Source: an uncultured Bacteroidales bacterium
GTDB taxonomy: Bacteria; Bacteroidota; Bacteroidia; Bacteroidales; UBA932
Length of the DNA: 64,000 nucleotides
Assembly (NCBI GenBank): GCA_947253655.1
Contig: CAMYAE010000001.1
Coordinates: 193,758 to 257,757 of the forward strand
Direction of reading: 5' to 3'
Shown: piece after piece, positions 43,989-53,391 of the stretch
Numbering within the stretch: the stretch's first letter is position 1
Layout: every line of letters begins with the position of its first letter
Program-made: the position numbers and the translations under genes
The notes under the pieces: generated by a model
The model's input: the letters and a program-made list of their open reading frames with translations, nothing else
Database searches by the model: none
Told to the model about the DNA's origin: nothing

Positions 43989-45168
43989 ATCTGTCCTTTT
44001 ATTTGGTGTAGGTGACCTCCAAAAGTCAATTATACATAGGGCCAAAGGGTTAGGGTTATTTGTCGTGGGAATTGATCCTTATGACCAAGCCAGGTGCCGA
44101 AATGATGTAGATGCATTTGAGATTGTCCCAGGAGATGACTTCAACAAAACATTAGAGGTGGCTAAAAAGTATGATATCAGTGCAATAGTTACTGCAGCGA
44201 CTGATAAGCCCCTATTAATGATGGCTAAAATAGCACGAGAACTGCATCTCCCTTTTTTCTCGGAAGATACAGCAATCTGGTCAACAGACAAATATAAAAT
44301 GAAGGAACGTTTTGTAGCAGGAGGTGTTCCTTGTGCAAAAGGAATGCTTATTTCTTCGGTAGAAGAAGCTAAAAACATTAATTTTCCAGTTATTTGTAAA
44401 CCAAGAGATAATTCAGGGAGTAGAGGAGTAAAAATCTGTTATAGTAAAGCAGATTTACAAGTTTGTATTGATGAGGCGAGGGCTAATTCAAAACACGATT
44501 CAGTGTTAATTGAAGAATACATTGAGGGAAAAGAATATAGTATAGAGTCTTTTCATTTGAATGGAAAATCAAGAATTATTCAGTTTACTGAAAAAAAGAC
44601 TACAGAATTTCCATATAATGTAGAGTTAGGTCATAAGCAGCCTGCTAACTTATCAGAGTCTGAAAAAGAGGCAATTAAGACAATCATTGACAATATTGCA
44701 TTGTGTATGAAGTTCGAATATTGCCCTTCACATACAGAACTGAAGATAAATGACAGAGGTATATTTGTGATTGAAACTAGCCCTAGATTAGGAGGTGATT
44801 TCATTACATCATTATTGACACCTTTGTCCACAGGAGTCAATATTGAAGATTTATTATTAAAAATTTCTCTTGGTGAACAGGTTAATATTTCCGAGGTGCA
44901 GGAAAACAGATCATCTGGTATAAGTTTCTTTTCGTTCAATGAAGGAATAGTTAATAATATTCATCCAGAAATGTATTCTATTGCAAAAATGCCTAACGTT
45001 GTGGATTTTAGCCTAAAATTGCATAAAGGTGATAGAGTAAATAAAATCACGAGCAGTTTGAATCGATATGGATATTTTGTAGTGGCTGCCGATAGTAGAA
45101 TGCAGGTCGATAAATTAATTGATGAATATTCTGAAAAAGCAATAAGTTCAATCGATATCAATAGTTAA
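43978..45168 (+). CDS. ATP-grasp ligase in the sugar cluster
   Basis: From the ATG at 43978 the product is about 396 residues: an N-terminal pre-ATP-grasp domain (VLLFGVGDLQKSIIHRAKGLG), the ATP-grasp core with CKPRDNSGSRGVK (about 140-152), EEYIEGKEYSIE and the Mg-site ETSPRLGGDF (about 266-275). Such enzymes join a carboxylate to an amine through an acyl phosphate. Between an aminotransferase and a nucleotidyltransferase, a natural guess is acylation of an amino sugar with an amino acid or hydroxy acid. The substrate is not shown by sequence. Confidence 0.85.
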   Translation: MKNKSVLLFGVGDLQKSIIHRAKGLGLFVVGIDPYDQARCRNDVDAFEIVPGDDFNKTLEVAKKYDISAIVTAATDKPLLMMAKIARELHLPFFSEDTAIWSTDKYKMKERFVAGGVPCAKGMLISSVEEAKNINFPVICKPRDNSGSRGVKICYSKADLQVCIDEARANSKHDSVLIEEYIEGKEYSIESFHLNGKSRIIQFTEKKTTEFPYNVELGHKQPANLSESEKEAIKTIIDNIALCMKFEYCPSHTELKINDRGIFVIETSPRLGGDFITSLLTPLSTGVNIEDLLLKISLGEQVNISEVQENRSSGISFFSFNEGIVNNIHPEMYSIAKMPNVVDFSLKLHKGDRVNKITSSLNRYGYFVVAADSRMQVDKLIDEYSEKAISSIDINS

Positions 45169-45187
45169 CATAATTTTTTGAGTTATT

Positions 45188-46249
45188 ATGGCCATTTTAA
45201 GTAAAATTTTCCCCCGTTCGATTCAGAGCGATATTTCTATTATCGATGCTTTGAAAAAGATGGATAGTGAAGGGGTTAAAATGCTTTTTGTGTTTGAAAA
45301 TGATAACTTTATTAGCATTTTGACAATCGGTAATATCCAGAGAGCAATAATCAAGGGATATAGCTTGGATACCAAGGTTAAAGAAATGGTTGAGCGTGAT
45401 AAATTTTATGCAAATATCCATGATTCAAAAGAAATGATTCGGGAAAAAATGAAGGAATCTAGGGCTGAATGTATGCCAATTTTGAATTATGATGGTTCAT
45501 TATTTGATGTCATTTTTTGGGAAGAGATTTTTGGAGAAGGGGAACAAATTCAGAAAAAGAAAATAAATCTGCCTGTTGTTGTTATGGCTGGGGGAAAAGG
45601 CACTAGGCTTAAGCCATTAACAAATATTTTTCCAAAGCCTTTGATCCCTGTTGGTGAAAAGACGATAATTGAAGAAATAATGGATAAGTTCGAAACTATC
45701 GGATGCGAACATTTTTATATTTCAGTGAATTATAAGGTAGATATAATGAAATTGTACTTTTCTCAACTCGAACACAAGTATAATATGACCTATTTTCAAG
45801 AAGATATCCCACTTGGTACTATAGGAAGTATATCGTTGTTGGAAGGAAAGATTAACACACCATTTATTGTGACAAATTGTGATATTATTATTGACCAAGA
45901 TTTCAGGGATGTGTACGAATATCATATTAGCAATAAAAATGATATTACTGTTGTTACAGCTATTAAGAGTAATCAGATTCCTTACGGTGTGATAGAAACT
46001 GGTGAGAATGGTCTTCTGATAGATTTGAAAGAAAAACCTGAGACGACGTTTATGTTTAATTCCGGTGCGTATATTCTAAATCCAGAATTGATAGGTGAAA
46101 TACCAAAAGGTAAAATGTTCCATATGACCCAACTGATAGAAAAAATCAGAGAAAGAGGTGGCAGAATTGGTTGTTTTCCTGTTAGTGACCACGCTTGGAA
46201 AGATATGGGAGAATGGTCTGAATATCTGAAAATGATTAATGTGATTTAA
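45188..46249 (+). CDS. CBS-domain nucleotidyltransferase (PtmE-like)
   Basis: The 353-residue protein has two CBS motifs (about 1-115) and a nucleotidyltransferase domain with VVMAGGKGTRLKPLTNIFPKPL (about 131-152) and TNCDIIIDQDF. This layout matches PtmE, a glucosamine-1-phosphate guanylyltransferase of the Campylobacter legionaminic acid route. A GDP- or UDP-amino sugar is therefore a possible product. The later legionaminic genes (2-epimerase, synthase, CMP transferase) are absent, so the cluster probably stops at a nucleotide-activated amino sugar. Confidence 0.85.
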   Translation: MAILSKIFPRSIQSDISIIDALKKMDSEGVKMLFVFENDNFISILTIGNIQRAIIKGYSLDTKVKEMVERDKFYANIHDSKEMIREKMKESRAECMPILNYDGSLFDVIFWEEIFGEGEQIQKKKINLPVVVMAGGKGTRLKPLTNIFPKPLIPVGEKTIIEEIMDKFETIGCEHFYISVNYKVDIMKLYFSQLEHKYNMTYFQEDIPLGTIGSISLLEGKINTPFIVTNCDIIIDQDFRDVYEYHISNKNDITVVTAIKSNQIPYGVIETGENGLLIDLKEKPETTFMFNSGAYILNPELIGEIPKGKMFHMTQLIEKIRERGGRIGCFPVSDHAWKDMGEWSEYLKMINVI

Positions 46250-46252
46250 TAG

Positions 46253-47464
46253 ATGAAATTTAACAAGGTTGTATGGTTATGCCAATTTGCTAATGAGGCT
46301 TTGGATGAATATTTTGGTCTTCATATCGATCAATGTGCATATTGGATAACTCAGTTTATACAAATAATGGAAAAAAGTGGCCTTGATATTCATATTGTGG
46401 GGCCGAATCTTTACACAAATAATGATGTGGATTTTAAAATAAAGGGAATAAATTATCATCTGTATAAATATCACTCCGGTATCGGAGGGTACAGAACTGC
46501 AACTTTGGAGATTGCTTTACGAAAAGAAAGGAATATTAGAAAAAAGATAGTAAGAATTGTTGATAATATTAAACCGGATATTGTACATCTCTTTGGAGCA
46601 GAGAATATTACATATTCCGGGGGTGCTATTCCTATTATGAATAGATATCCTCTACTTGTTACCTTTCAAGGTTATGTCCAGTTAACAAAAGAACGAGGGA
46701 ATTGTTTAAAGACACTAACCATACGACAAAGAGAAAGGACAGAGGATACGATTCTATCGAATGCAAAATATGTTACATTTGAAGTGACAGATAGGGCATC
46801 ACGTAACTATTTCATCAATAAATACGGAAATAAAAAAGAGATGTCTATCAATTTCCCTTTAAAAAAACCAGGAATTGATGCCTCGAATGTGAAAAAAGAC
46901 TACGATGTTGTATATTGGGGGAGAGTTACAAAGAATAAAGGAGTTGAGGATCTTATTAGGGCTGTTTCGATCTTAAAAAATACAGGGAAAGACTTAAGAT
47001 GCCTAATATTAGGTGGGGGGGCAGGTCAATACTTACAATATTTACATTCACTAGTTGAAAAATTAAGTCTTTCTAATAATATTGTATTCGGAGGATTTCA
47101 GAGAACAGACGAAGAATTATTCTCTAATGCATCAAAAGCAAAAGTATATGTGCTCCCGACATATTTTGATGCCTTACCTTGTAGTATTAGAGAGAGTATG
47201 CTTATGAGGTTGCCTGTTATTTCATACCCTGTAGGGGATATTACAGAATTAAATAAGAACAGTGAATGTGTCGTAATGGCAGAATATCGCAATATTGAGG
47301 ATTTGGCAGAAAAAATCAAGGGCATATTATCTGATGATGCCGAAAGAAAAAATATTGCCGATAGGGCATATAATATGATAAATGAAATGTACGATTTTCA
47401 GGCTATTGAGTCCCAGTTTATGACGTGTTATGATGAATGTCTTATCGAAAACAAGAAAGGTTAA
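46253..47464 (+). CDS. Glycosyltransferase family 4 type (copy 1)
   Basis: The 403-residue GT-B protein has HLFGAENI in the N-terminal half, VYWGRVTKNKGVEDLI (about 220-235) and the C-terminal nucleotide-sugar motif around DALPCSIRESMLM. It should add one sugar of the repeat unit on the cytoplasmic face. Donor and linkage cannot be predicted. It is 3 bases after the nucleotidyltransferase gene and ends directly against the flippase gene. Confidence 0.88.
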   Translation: MKFNKVVWLCQFANEALDEYFGLHIDQCAYWITQFIQIMEKSGLDIHIVGPNLYTNNDVDFKIKGINYHLYKYHSGIGGYRTATLEIALRKERNIRKKIVRIVDNIKPDIVHLFGAENITYSGGAIPIMNRYPLLVTFQGYVQLTKERGNCLKTLTIRQRERTEDTILSNAKYVTFEVTDRASRNYFINKYGNKKEMSINFPLKKPGIDASNVKKDYDVVYWGRVTKNKGVEDLIRAVSILKNTGKDLRCLILGGGAGQYLQYLHSLVEKLSLSNNIVFGGFQRTDEELFSNASKAKVYVLPTYFDALPCSIRESMLMRLPVISYPVGDITELNKNSECVVMAEYRNIEDLAEKIKGILSDDAERKNIADRAYNMINEMYDFQAIESQFMTCYDECLIENKKG

Positions 47465-48760
47465 ATGGACGTAAAATCAATTTTGCTAAATAATTCTGAA
47501 CGTATTATTTCTATAGCGAGATATTTTGCCGCTGCCCTGGTCCCATTGGTTCTAAATTTGATTACTAATCCGATTGTAGCTAGTAATATGTCTCCAGAAG
47601 ACTATGCTATTGTCGGTTACTATCGTTCTTATAGTTCATTTGTAATCCCATTAGTACTTTTTTCAGTATTAAATTATTATATAAAAAGGTTTTACGAGGT
47701 TCAAGATTCTGAACACGATAAATTAAAAGCACATATATTCAAGTTCCTTATTTTCGCTTCTATATTATTAGGTTTTTTGGCGGTTATCGGAATTTATGTA
47801 TATACGTTGATATTTAACAGCGACTCTCAAATACCCTTATTTCCTTATGTATGGATTGCTATTATGGCATTACCATTGAACGGTGTCTATGCTTTGTTGC
47901 TAGTCGACTATAAAATGGAAAGGAGAAGTAGGATCTATGTTATTGTTTCAATAATTTTTGCTGTCATTAAAGTTTGGCTTCTTATCCTTTTTGTGGTTGT
48001 GCTTAAATGGGGAGCATTTGGTAATCTCCTGAGTATTCTTATTGCAAATGGTGTATTCTTTCTGATTTGTTGTTATCTCTATAGGGCACTTTTCAAAATA
48101 AAAGTGACGCTTGATGGTTATCGACCAATAATTCGATTTTGCCTACCATTAGCTGCATCCGCGATGCTGGTTTTTTTTACTAATGGTTATGATAGAGTGT
48201 GTCTAGAAAAACTTGGCGAAATAAACGAGTTGGGGTTCTATGTAGTTGCCTTTTCAATATGTAGTTACCTCCATATGTTTTCTGATGCAGTTGGGAATAC
48301 TTTCCAGCCAGATATATATAAATCATTGGCGAATAGAAATCTGAAGCAGTATTTCAAATTCTGCGCAATAGTCTTTTTTTCGGAATTTATGGTCGTTGCT
48401 ATGTTTGTCCCATTAGCTCGACCAATAGCCAATATTATTACTGCTGGAAAATATACTGAATCATATCATTATATGCAGATTCTAGCCTGGTCCACATTAG
48501 CAAGTTCATTATATTATGCGGCATCTGAGTTTACGGCGGCTATGGGATTAACTAAAATAACCTTATATAATAAAATCTTTACAAGTCTAGCAAGTGTGGT
48601 AATGTATAAGCTCCTAATTGACAATTATCGTTTCATTGGTGCCGCATTGGGCGTCTCAGCTTCATATTTGATTTCAGTGATAGGGAATTTATCATTTCTC
48701 TTTTTTTCAAGAAAAAAACTTAAGTGCATATGGCTTAACCCACCTCAAACACAATCATAA
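47465..48760 (+). CDS. Wzx-type oligosaccharide flippase
   Basis: The 431-residue membrane protein has about twelve transmembrane helices and the general shape of Polysacc_synt/Wzx flippases. It moves undecaprenyl-linked repeat units to the periplasmic face. It begins on the base after the preceding stop codon and is followed 2 bases later by the polymerase gene. The sequence is strongly AT-rich, as usual for Wzx and Wzy genes. Confidence 0.88.
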   Translation: MDVKSILLNNSERIISIARYFAAALVPLVLNLITNPIVASNMSPEDYAIVGYYRSYSSFVIPLVLFSVLNYYIKRFYEVQDSEHDKLKAHIFKFLIFASILLGFLAVIGIYVYTLIFNSDSQIPLFPYVWIAIMALPLNGVYALLLVDYKMERRSRIYVIVSIIFAVIKVWLLILFVVVLKWGAFGNLLSILIANGVFFLICCYLYRALFKIKVTLDGYRPIIRFCLPLAASAMLVFFTNGYDRVCLEKLGEINELGFYVVAFSICSYLHMFSDAVGNTFQPDIYKSLANRNLKQYFKFCAIVFFSEFMVVAMFVPLARPIANIITAGKYTESYHYMQILAWSTLASSLYYAASEFTAAMGLTKITLYNKIFTSLASVVMYKLLIDNYRFIGAALGVSASYLISVIGNLSFLFFSRKKLKCIWLNPPQTQS

Positions 48761-48762
48761 AT

Positions 48763-49851
48763 ATGTATATATATATATTCCTATTCTTAGTTCTAATAAC
48801 ATCATATATTTTATTTAAGTACACGCAGATAAGCTCCTATAATAGAGACAATAAGGCTACGAATTTTATTGTTTTTGCCGGTGTATGTTTCATCCTATTA
48901 ATAGGCATGCGAGCTGAAACAGTGGGGAGCGATACGATTGCTTATGCTGAAAGGTATGCTAACACCGATATTAGAGTTTCAATGGGATTTGAAAATCCTG
49001 AGTTGGGTTTTGATATACTGCAATATATATGTTTGCACTTCTTCAAACTAAATTTTCAACTCTTCCTCTTCGTAATAGCTACGATATGCATAGTGTCATT
49101 ATTCTATTTCATCTACAGATACTCTGTAGATGAATTAATTTCGGTATTCGTTTTCATTATTTTTTTATTAGCAATGTATATGAGTGGAATTAGACAAAGC
49201 ACTGCAATCAGCTTTGCACTAGTCTCGCTAATAATGTCAGACAAACGAAAACCATTGTTGTTTATACTCTTTTTACTATTAGCATATACTATTCATAATT
49301 CTGCTATTATTATCGCACCTTTCTATTTCATTTGGAATATTAATATTACTCGGGTGCAAGCATTATTTATATTCCTTATAGTTGTTGGTGCATTTTTTTA
49401 TGGCCCCTATCTTTCTTCAATAATTTCTCATTTGGCACCTGCGAGGTATGAGGAAATTCCCCTGGATTCCCAGTACTCAATTAGTGGTATCGTGCTAATT
49501 GTTTCGATTCTTATTATTGTGTTATTAATAATATTTTTACCAGTTAGAAACAATGGTGCAGGAAAGTATGTACTGGTTGGCAAAAGTTCTGTCTTTTTTA
49601 TTATGGCTTGTGCTTATCTTTTTTTTCAGATAATTTCTTCTCTTAATGCACAGTTATGGAGATTGGGCTTCTATTTTATTCCTGCTCTAATAATTCTAAT
49701 TCCGTATGCCGTAATGAGTAATGATTTCTTTGACCGGAGAAGTAAAATGGCAATAAAGATAGTCGTATGTGTGCTATGCATTTTGTATTTTTTTATTAGT
49801 ATCCCGGGTGATGTGTTGCAAATTGACAATTTTCACTTCTTTTGGGAATAA
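48763..49851 (+). CDS. EpsG-family polysaccharide polymerase (Wzy-like)
   Basis: The 362-residue membrane protein has about ten transmembrane segments and the EpsG family motifs MRAETVGSDTIAYAERY (about 47-63), the GFENPELGFDIL region and the MSGIRQSTAISFAL helix. It should polymerise flipped repeat units. The gene lies in the canonical place after Wzx. AT content is very high. Confidence 0.85.
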   Translation: MYIYIFLFLVLITSYILFKYTQISSYNRDNKATNFIVFAGVCFILLIGMRAETVGSDTIAYAERYANTDIRVSMGFENPELGFDILQYICLHFFKLNFQLFLFVIATICIVSLFYFIYRYSVDELISVFVFIIFLLAMYMSGIRQSTAISFALVSLIMSDKRKPLLFILFLLLAYTIHNSAIIIAPFYFIWNINITRVQALFIFLIVVGAFFYGPYLSSIISHLAPARYEEIPLDSQYSISGIVLIVSILIIVLLIIFLPVRNNGAGKYVLVGKSSVFFIMACAYLFFQIISSLNAQLWRLGFYFIPALIILIPYAVMSNDFFDRRSKMAIKIVVCVLCILYFFISIPGDVLQIDNFHFFWE

Positions 49852-49869
49852 TTATTAATGGATTTATAT

Positions 49870-50979
49870 ATGGCCAGAATCTTTTATATTGGTGGATTTG
49901 AACTGCCGGATAAAAATGCGGCGGCTCAAAGAGTTTTGGCAAATGCCAAACTATTGCGTTTGATTGGCTATGAAGTTTCTTTTATTGGGATTACTAAATC
50001 TATCGAAGGAATTCAATCTAAGACTGTTTCCGGATTTGATCATTACGCAGTACCATATCCCAAATCAGTTACTCAATGGATTCGACATATATGTAGGTTC
50101 GTAGATTTGAGTGACTATGACCTGTCAGATGTCAAATATGTTTTTTTATATAATTTCCCGTCAGTCGCATCTTTAAGAATTATTAACATATGCCATAAGC
50201 ACGGTATTAAAGTCATTGAGGATATCACAGAATGGGAGAGTGCTCACGGGTTGAATCCGAGAGAGATAATAAGGAGGTTAGATATTGCACTCCGTATGCA
50301 TTACTGCTTGAAAAAAATGGATGGAATTATTGCGATAAGCCGATATTTGAAAGAGCGGTATAAGAGGTTTTGCAAGACTATTATCCTACCTCCATTGGTG
50401 GATCTTGATGATGAAAAGTGGCCCCGTATTTGTGTCAACACGATAGGGGAAAAGATAAATTTGGTCTATGCAGGTATTGCAGGTACAAAAGTTAAGGATA
50501 GATTGGATATGATTATTAATGCAATACCTGAACATAGTAATATCAAACTTAATGTGGTCGGCATTTCTAAAGATGAGTATATTGCCTCTTACGGCATTGC
50601 ATCAAACGAGTTGGAAAGCGTCTGTTTTATAGGCAGAGTCCCCCACACTCAGGCAATCAGATATGTTTCCGAGGCTGATTTTCAAGTTATAATACGTGAC
50701 TGTACTCGTAAGAATATGGCGGGTTTTCCAACAAAATTTGTAGAATCTATCAGTGCTTGTACACCTGTAATTGCTAATTTGACAAGCAATATAGGCGATT
50801 ATCTGACTGACGGGTACAATGGATTTATCGTTGATGATCAGCATCCATTATCTTCTGTACTGGCAAGGGCGTCAGTTCTGAAAAGGGATGAAATTATCCG
50901 CATGAAAGAACATTGTAAGGAGGATAGAAGTTTTGACTATCGCAACTATACGGAAGAAATTAAATTTTTACTGTCATAA
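49870..50979 (+). CDS. Glycosyltransferase family 4 type (copy 2)
   Basis: From the ATG at 49870 the product is 369 residues (an ATG at 49858 adds four). It has the GT-B plan with GGFELPDKNAAAQRVLANAKLL at the start, LVYAGIAGTKVKDRLD in the middle and GFPTKFVESISACTPVIANLTSNIGDYL near the C-terminus. It should transfer one sugar of the repeat. Donor unknown. Confidence 0.88.
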   Translation: MARIFYIGGFELPDKNAAAQRVLANAKLLRLIGYEVSFIGITKSIEGIQSKTVSGFDHYAVPYPKSVTQWIRHICRFVDLSDYDLSDVKYVFLYNFPSVASLRIINICHKHGIKVIEDITEWESAHGLNPREIIRRLDIALRMHYCLKKMDGIIAISRYLKERYKRFCKTIILPPLVDLDDEKWPRICVNTIGEKINLVYAGIAGTKVKDRLDMIINAIPEHSNIKLNVVGISKDEYIASYGIASNELESVCFIGRVPHTQAIRYVSEADFQVIIRDCTRKNMAGFPTKFVESISACTPVIANLTSNIGDYLTDGYNGFIVDDQHPLSSVLARASVLKRDEIIRMKEHCKEDRSFDYRNYTEEIKFLLS

Positions 50980-50990
50980 TTATTGAGGTT

Positions 50991-52097
50991 TTGCGAAAAA
51001 TACTAATTCTTACAAATAATATTGGAGGCCTTTTTAGTTTTAGAAAAGAGGTTATTCAGGCACTTGTAGCCAAAGGGTACGATGTTCATATCTCATATCC
51101 TGATAATGACGCCCGAGCGGAATATTTTGTAAAAATAGGCTGTCATCTGTTGCTTACTCCTTTCAACCTGAAAGGGACAAATCCATTCAGTGATATTAAA
51201 CTTGTTTATAAATATGTCCATACTATTAAGAGAATACGACCACTCGCTGTATTGACATATACAATTAAACCAAATATTTACGGAGGAATAGCATCATCCC
51301 TTTGTGGAGTCCCTCATATATCAAATATCACAGGTCTAGGGACATCAATTGACAATAATGGGCTTCTGAGTAAAATAGCCATCTTTCTATATAGAATTGG
51401 ACTTAGAAAAAGTAATAGGGTGTTTTTTCAGAATGAGGCAAACAAGCAATTTAGTATTAAAAACAAGATTTGTACATTTGAACAATCATATCTAATTCCT
51501 GGTTCTGGTGTAAATTTGGAATATCATTCGCTCAAGGATTATCCGGAAAATAATGGCCAAATAAAATTTTTGTTTATTGCCAGATTAAACAAAGACAAAG
51601 GAACTGATGAATTTTTGGAAATGGCTAGTGCTATTAAGCAGAAGCATTCAAATGTTGAATTCCAGATTCTTGGACCTTGTGAAGATAACTACATTGACCG
51701 GTTACGAGAAATGGGGGATGCGGGAATAATAAATTATTTAGGTACCACAACCGATGTGCGACCTTTTATTGAAAAGGTGCATTGTACAGTTCTTCCTTCA
51801 TACCACGAGGGACTTTCAAACGTGAATCTGGAAAGTGCAGCTGCTGGGCGTCCTGTGATTACAACAGATGTTCCGGGGTGTCGTGAAACAGTTGATGATA
51901 GCGTTACAGGGTTCATAGTAAAGCCTCGAAATGTTCCAGACCTGATTGAGAAAATAGAGAAATTTATCAATATGCCTTATGATGAAAAACTGAAAATGGG
52001 ATTGAAAGGAAGGGATAAAGTCTTGCGTGAATACGATAGAAATATCGTTATTAATGCATACTTGGGCGTGATAGAAAGTTTGGAAAATACTCTCTGA
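50991..52097 (+). CDS. Glycosyltransferase family 4 type (copy 3, PglA-like)
   Basis: The 368-residue protein starts at TTG after a GAGG site about 3 bases upstream. It has the PglA/WbcX-like start ILTNNIGGLFSFRKEVI, the IKPNIYGGIASSL and NITGLGT segments, and a C-terminal GT4 domain with ARLNKDKGTDEFLEM and PSYHEGLSNVNLESAAAGRPVIT. PglA relatives often add GalNAc-type sugars to an undecaprenyl-linked amino sugar, so this may add the second residue. That role is inferred. Confidence 0.9.
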   Translation: MRKILILTNNIGGLFSFRKEVIQALVAKGYDVHISYPDNDARAEYFVKIGCHLLLTPFNLKGTNPFSDIKLVYKYVHTIKRIRPLAVLTYTIKPNIYGGIASSLCGVPHISNITGLGTSIDNNGLLSKIAIFLYRIGLRKSNRVFFQNEANKQFSIKNKICTFEQSYLIPGSGVNLEYHSLKDYPENNGQIKFLFIARLNKDKGTDEFLEMASAIKQKHSNVEFQILGPCEDNYIDRLREMGDAGIINYLGTTTDVRPFIEKVHCTVLPSYHEGLSNVNLESAAAGRPVITTDVPGCRETVDDSVTGFIVKPRNVPDLIEKIEKFINMPYDEKLKMGLKGRDKVLREYDRNIVINAYLGVIESLENTL

Positions 52098-52121
52098 CTT
52101 GATTCATAATAATTATAAAGG

Positions 52122-52703
52122 ATGTTGTATAAAATTGCCCATATATTGAGAGATAAGTTTCCTTTTATTTGGGACATAATAGACAAGATTAATTCTACCC
52201 TGTTTTACATAAGATTTAGGAAAAAGCTGTTGAAGATAAACGATATCATTAAGATCTCTCGATATCAACTCGTCCCAATTTCAGGATGTCCTACAACTGA
52301 ATTGATTAACTTTTTTCAAAATCAACCTGCGGATTCGTACGACTTTTTCAGACCTCATAATTTTGATTTTGATACATTGAAAAAATTACAGTCCAGTAAA
52401 GCATTCTTGGCCTTTGTTGTAAAAGATAATGAGTCTATTGTCGGATATTTTTTCTTGAGATCTTTTTTTTATGGAGACACTTATCTTGGTAGAATAGTTG
52501 ATTCGAAACATAGAGGTCAAGGCATAGCAAAGTTGATGAATAATATTTCAACAGAAATTTTTGTTAAGTTAGACTTAAGAGCTTACCAGACTATCTCGCC
52601 AGACAATATCGCATCGCTAAAATCTGCGGAAGCTTCAAATGTGTTAGTCCCGGTAAAGACGATGCACAATGGAGATATTTTATATGAGACATTACCAAAA
52701 TAG
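52122..52703 (+). CDS. GNAT-family N-acyltransferase
   Basis: The 193-residue protein has a GNAT core with AFLAFVVKDNESIVGYFFLRS, then the acetyl-CoA motif SKHRGQGIAKLM (about 128-139) and ISPDNIASLKSAEASN. It likely acylates an amino sugar, perhaps the product of one of the two aminotransferases here. It sits just before the initiating transferase gene, where PglD-like acetyltransferases often lie, although PglD is a different fold. The AT-rich region ends near this gene. Confidence 0.8.
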   Translation: MLYKIAHILRDKFPFIWDIIDKINSTLFYIRFRKKLLKINDIIKISRYQLVPISGCPTTELINFFQNQPADSYDFFRPHNFDFDTLKKLQSSKAFLAFVVKDNESIVGYFFLRSFFYGDTYLGRIVDSKHRGQGIAKLMNNISTEIFVKLDLRAYQTISPDNIASLKSAEASNVLVPVKTMHNGDILYETLPK

Positions 52704-52726
52704 AGAATCTTCTAATCCCAAAGTCT

Positions 52727-53380
52727 ATGTCCTTAAAATATATCTTTGACCGTCTTGCAGCTTTTTTCGGGCTTCTGCTTATTTGGCCTGTGTTTATTGT
52801 TGTGGCCGTGCTAATTAGGAAGGAAATGCCGGGCGGTCCGGTTATTTTTAGGCAGAAGAGAGTTGGAAGAGGTGGAAAGTTGTTCACTATGTACAAGTTC
52901 CGTTCGATGACTGTCGGTGGCAATTGGTCTTCTGTGTCTGTTGCCGGGGAAAGCAGGATAACCCCTCTCGGCGCTAAATTGCGCAAGTACAAATTGGACG
53001 AACTTCCGGAACTTTGGAATGTTCTGAAAGGGGATATGAGCTTCGTAGGACCTCGGCCCGATGTGCCGGGATATGCTGATAAACTGGTTGGAGATGACCG
53101 TGAGGTGCTGAAATTGAGACCTGGAATTACAGGCCCAGCTTCTTTGAAATATCGTAATGAGGAGGAAGTTATTGCGGATTTTGTGAAGTCTCGCTGTTCT
53201 TCGGGAGATTCTCGTTCAGAAGGAGAGATTGCAGAATGGTATAACGACAATGTTATATATCCCGATAAGGTCAGAATTAATCGCTATTATTTGAATAATT
53301 ATTCGTTTTGGATGGATATTAAGATGATTTTTGCCACCGTACTCGGTAAGCGGATAAAATATGCAGGTGAAGAAATATAA
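52727..53380 (+). CDS. Initiating sugar-phosphate transferase (PglC-like)
   Basis: The 217-residue protein is the short form of the bacterial sugar transferase family, with one re-entrant helix (about 10-30), FRQKRVGRGGKLFTMYKFRSM and the DELPELWNVLKGDMSFVGPRP core. It transfers a sugar-1-phosphate, usually a di-N-acetylated bacillosamine-type or similar amino sugar, to undecaprenyl phosphate and so starts the repeat unit. Base composition is back near that of the flanking genome. Confidence 0.93.
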   Translation: MSLKYIFDRLAAFFGLLLIWPVFIVVAVLIRKEMPGGPVIFRQKRVGRGGKLFTMYKFRSMTVGGNWSSVSVAGESRITPLGAKLRKYKLDELPELWNVLKGDMSFVGPRPDVPGYADKLVGDDREVLKLRPGITGPASLKYRNEEEVIADFVKSRCSSGDSRSEGEIAEWYNDNVIYPDKVRINRYYLNNYSFWMDIKMIFATVLGKRIKYAGEEI

Positions 53381-53391
53381 TATTAAATAAT

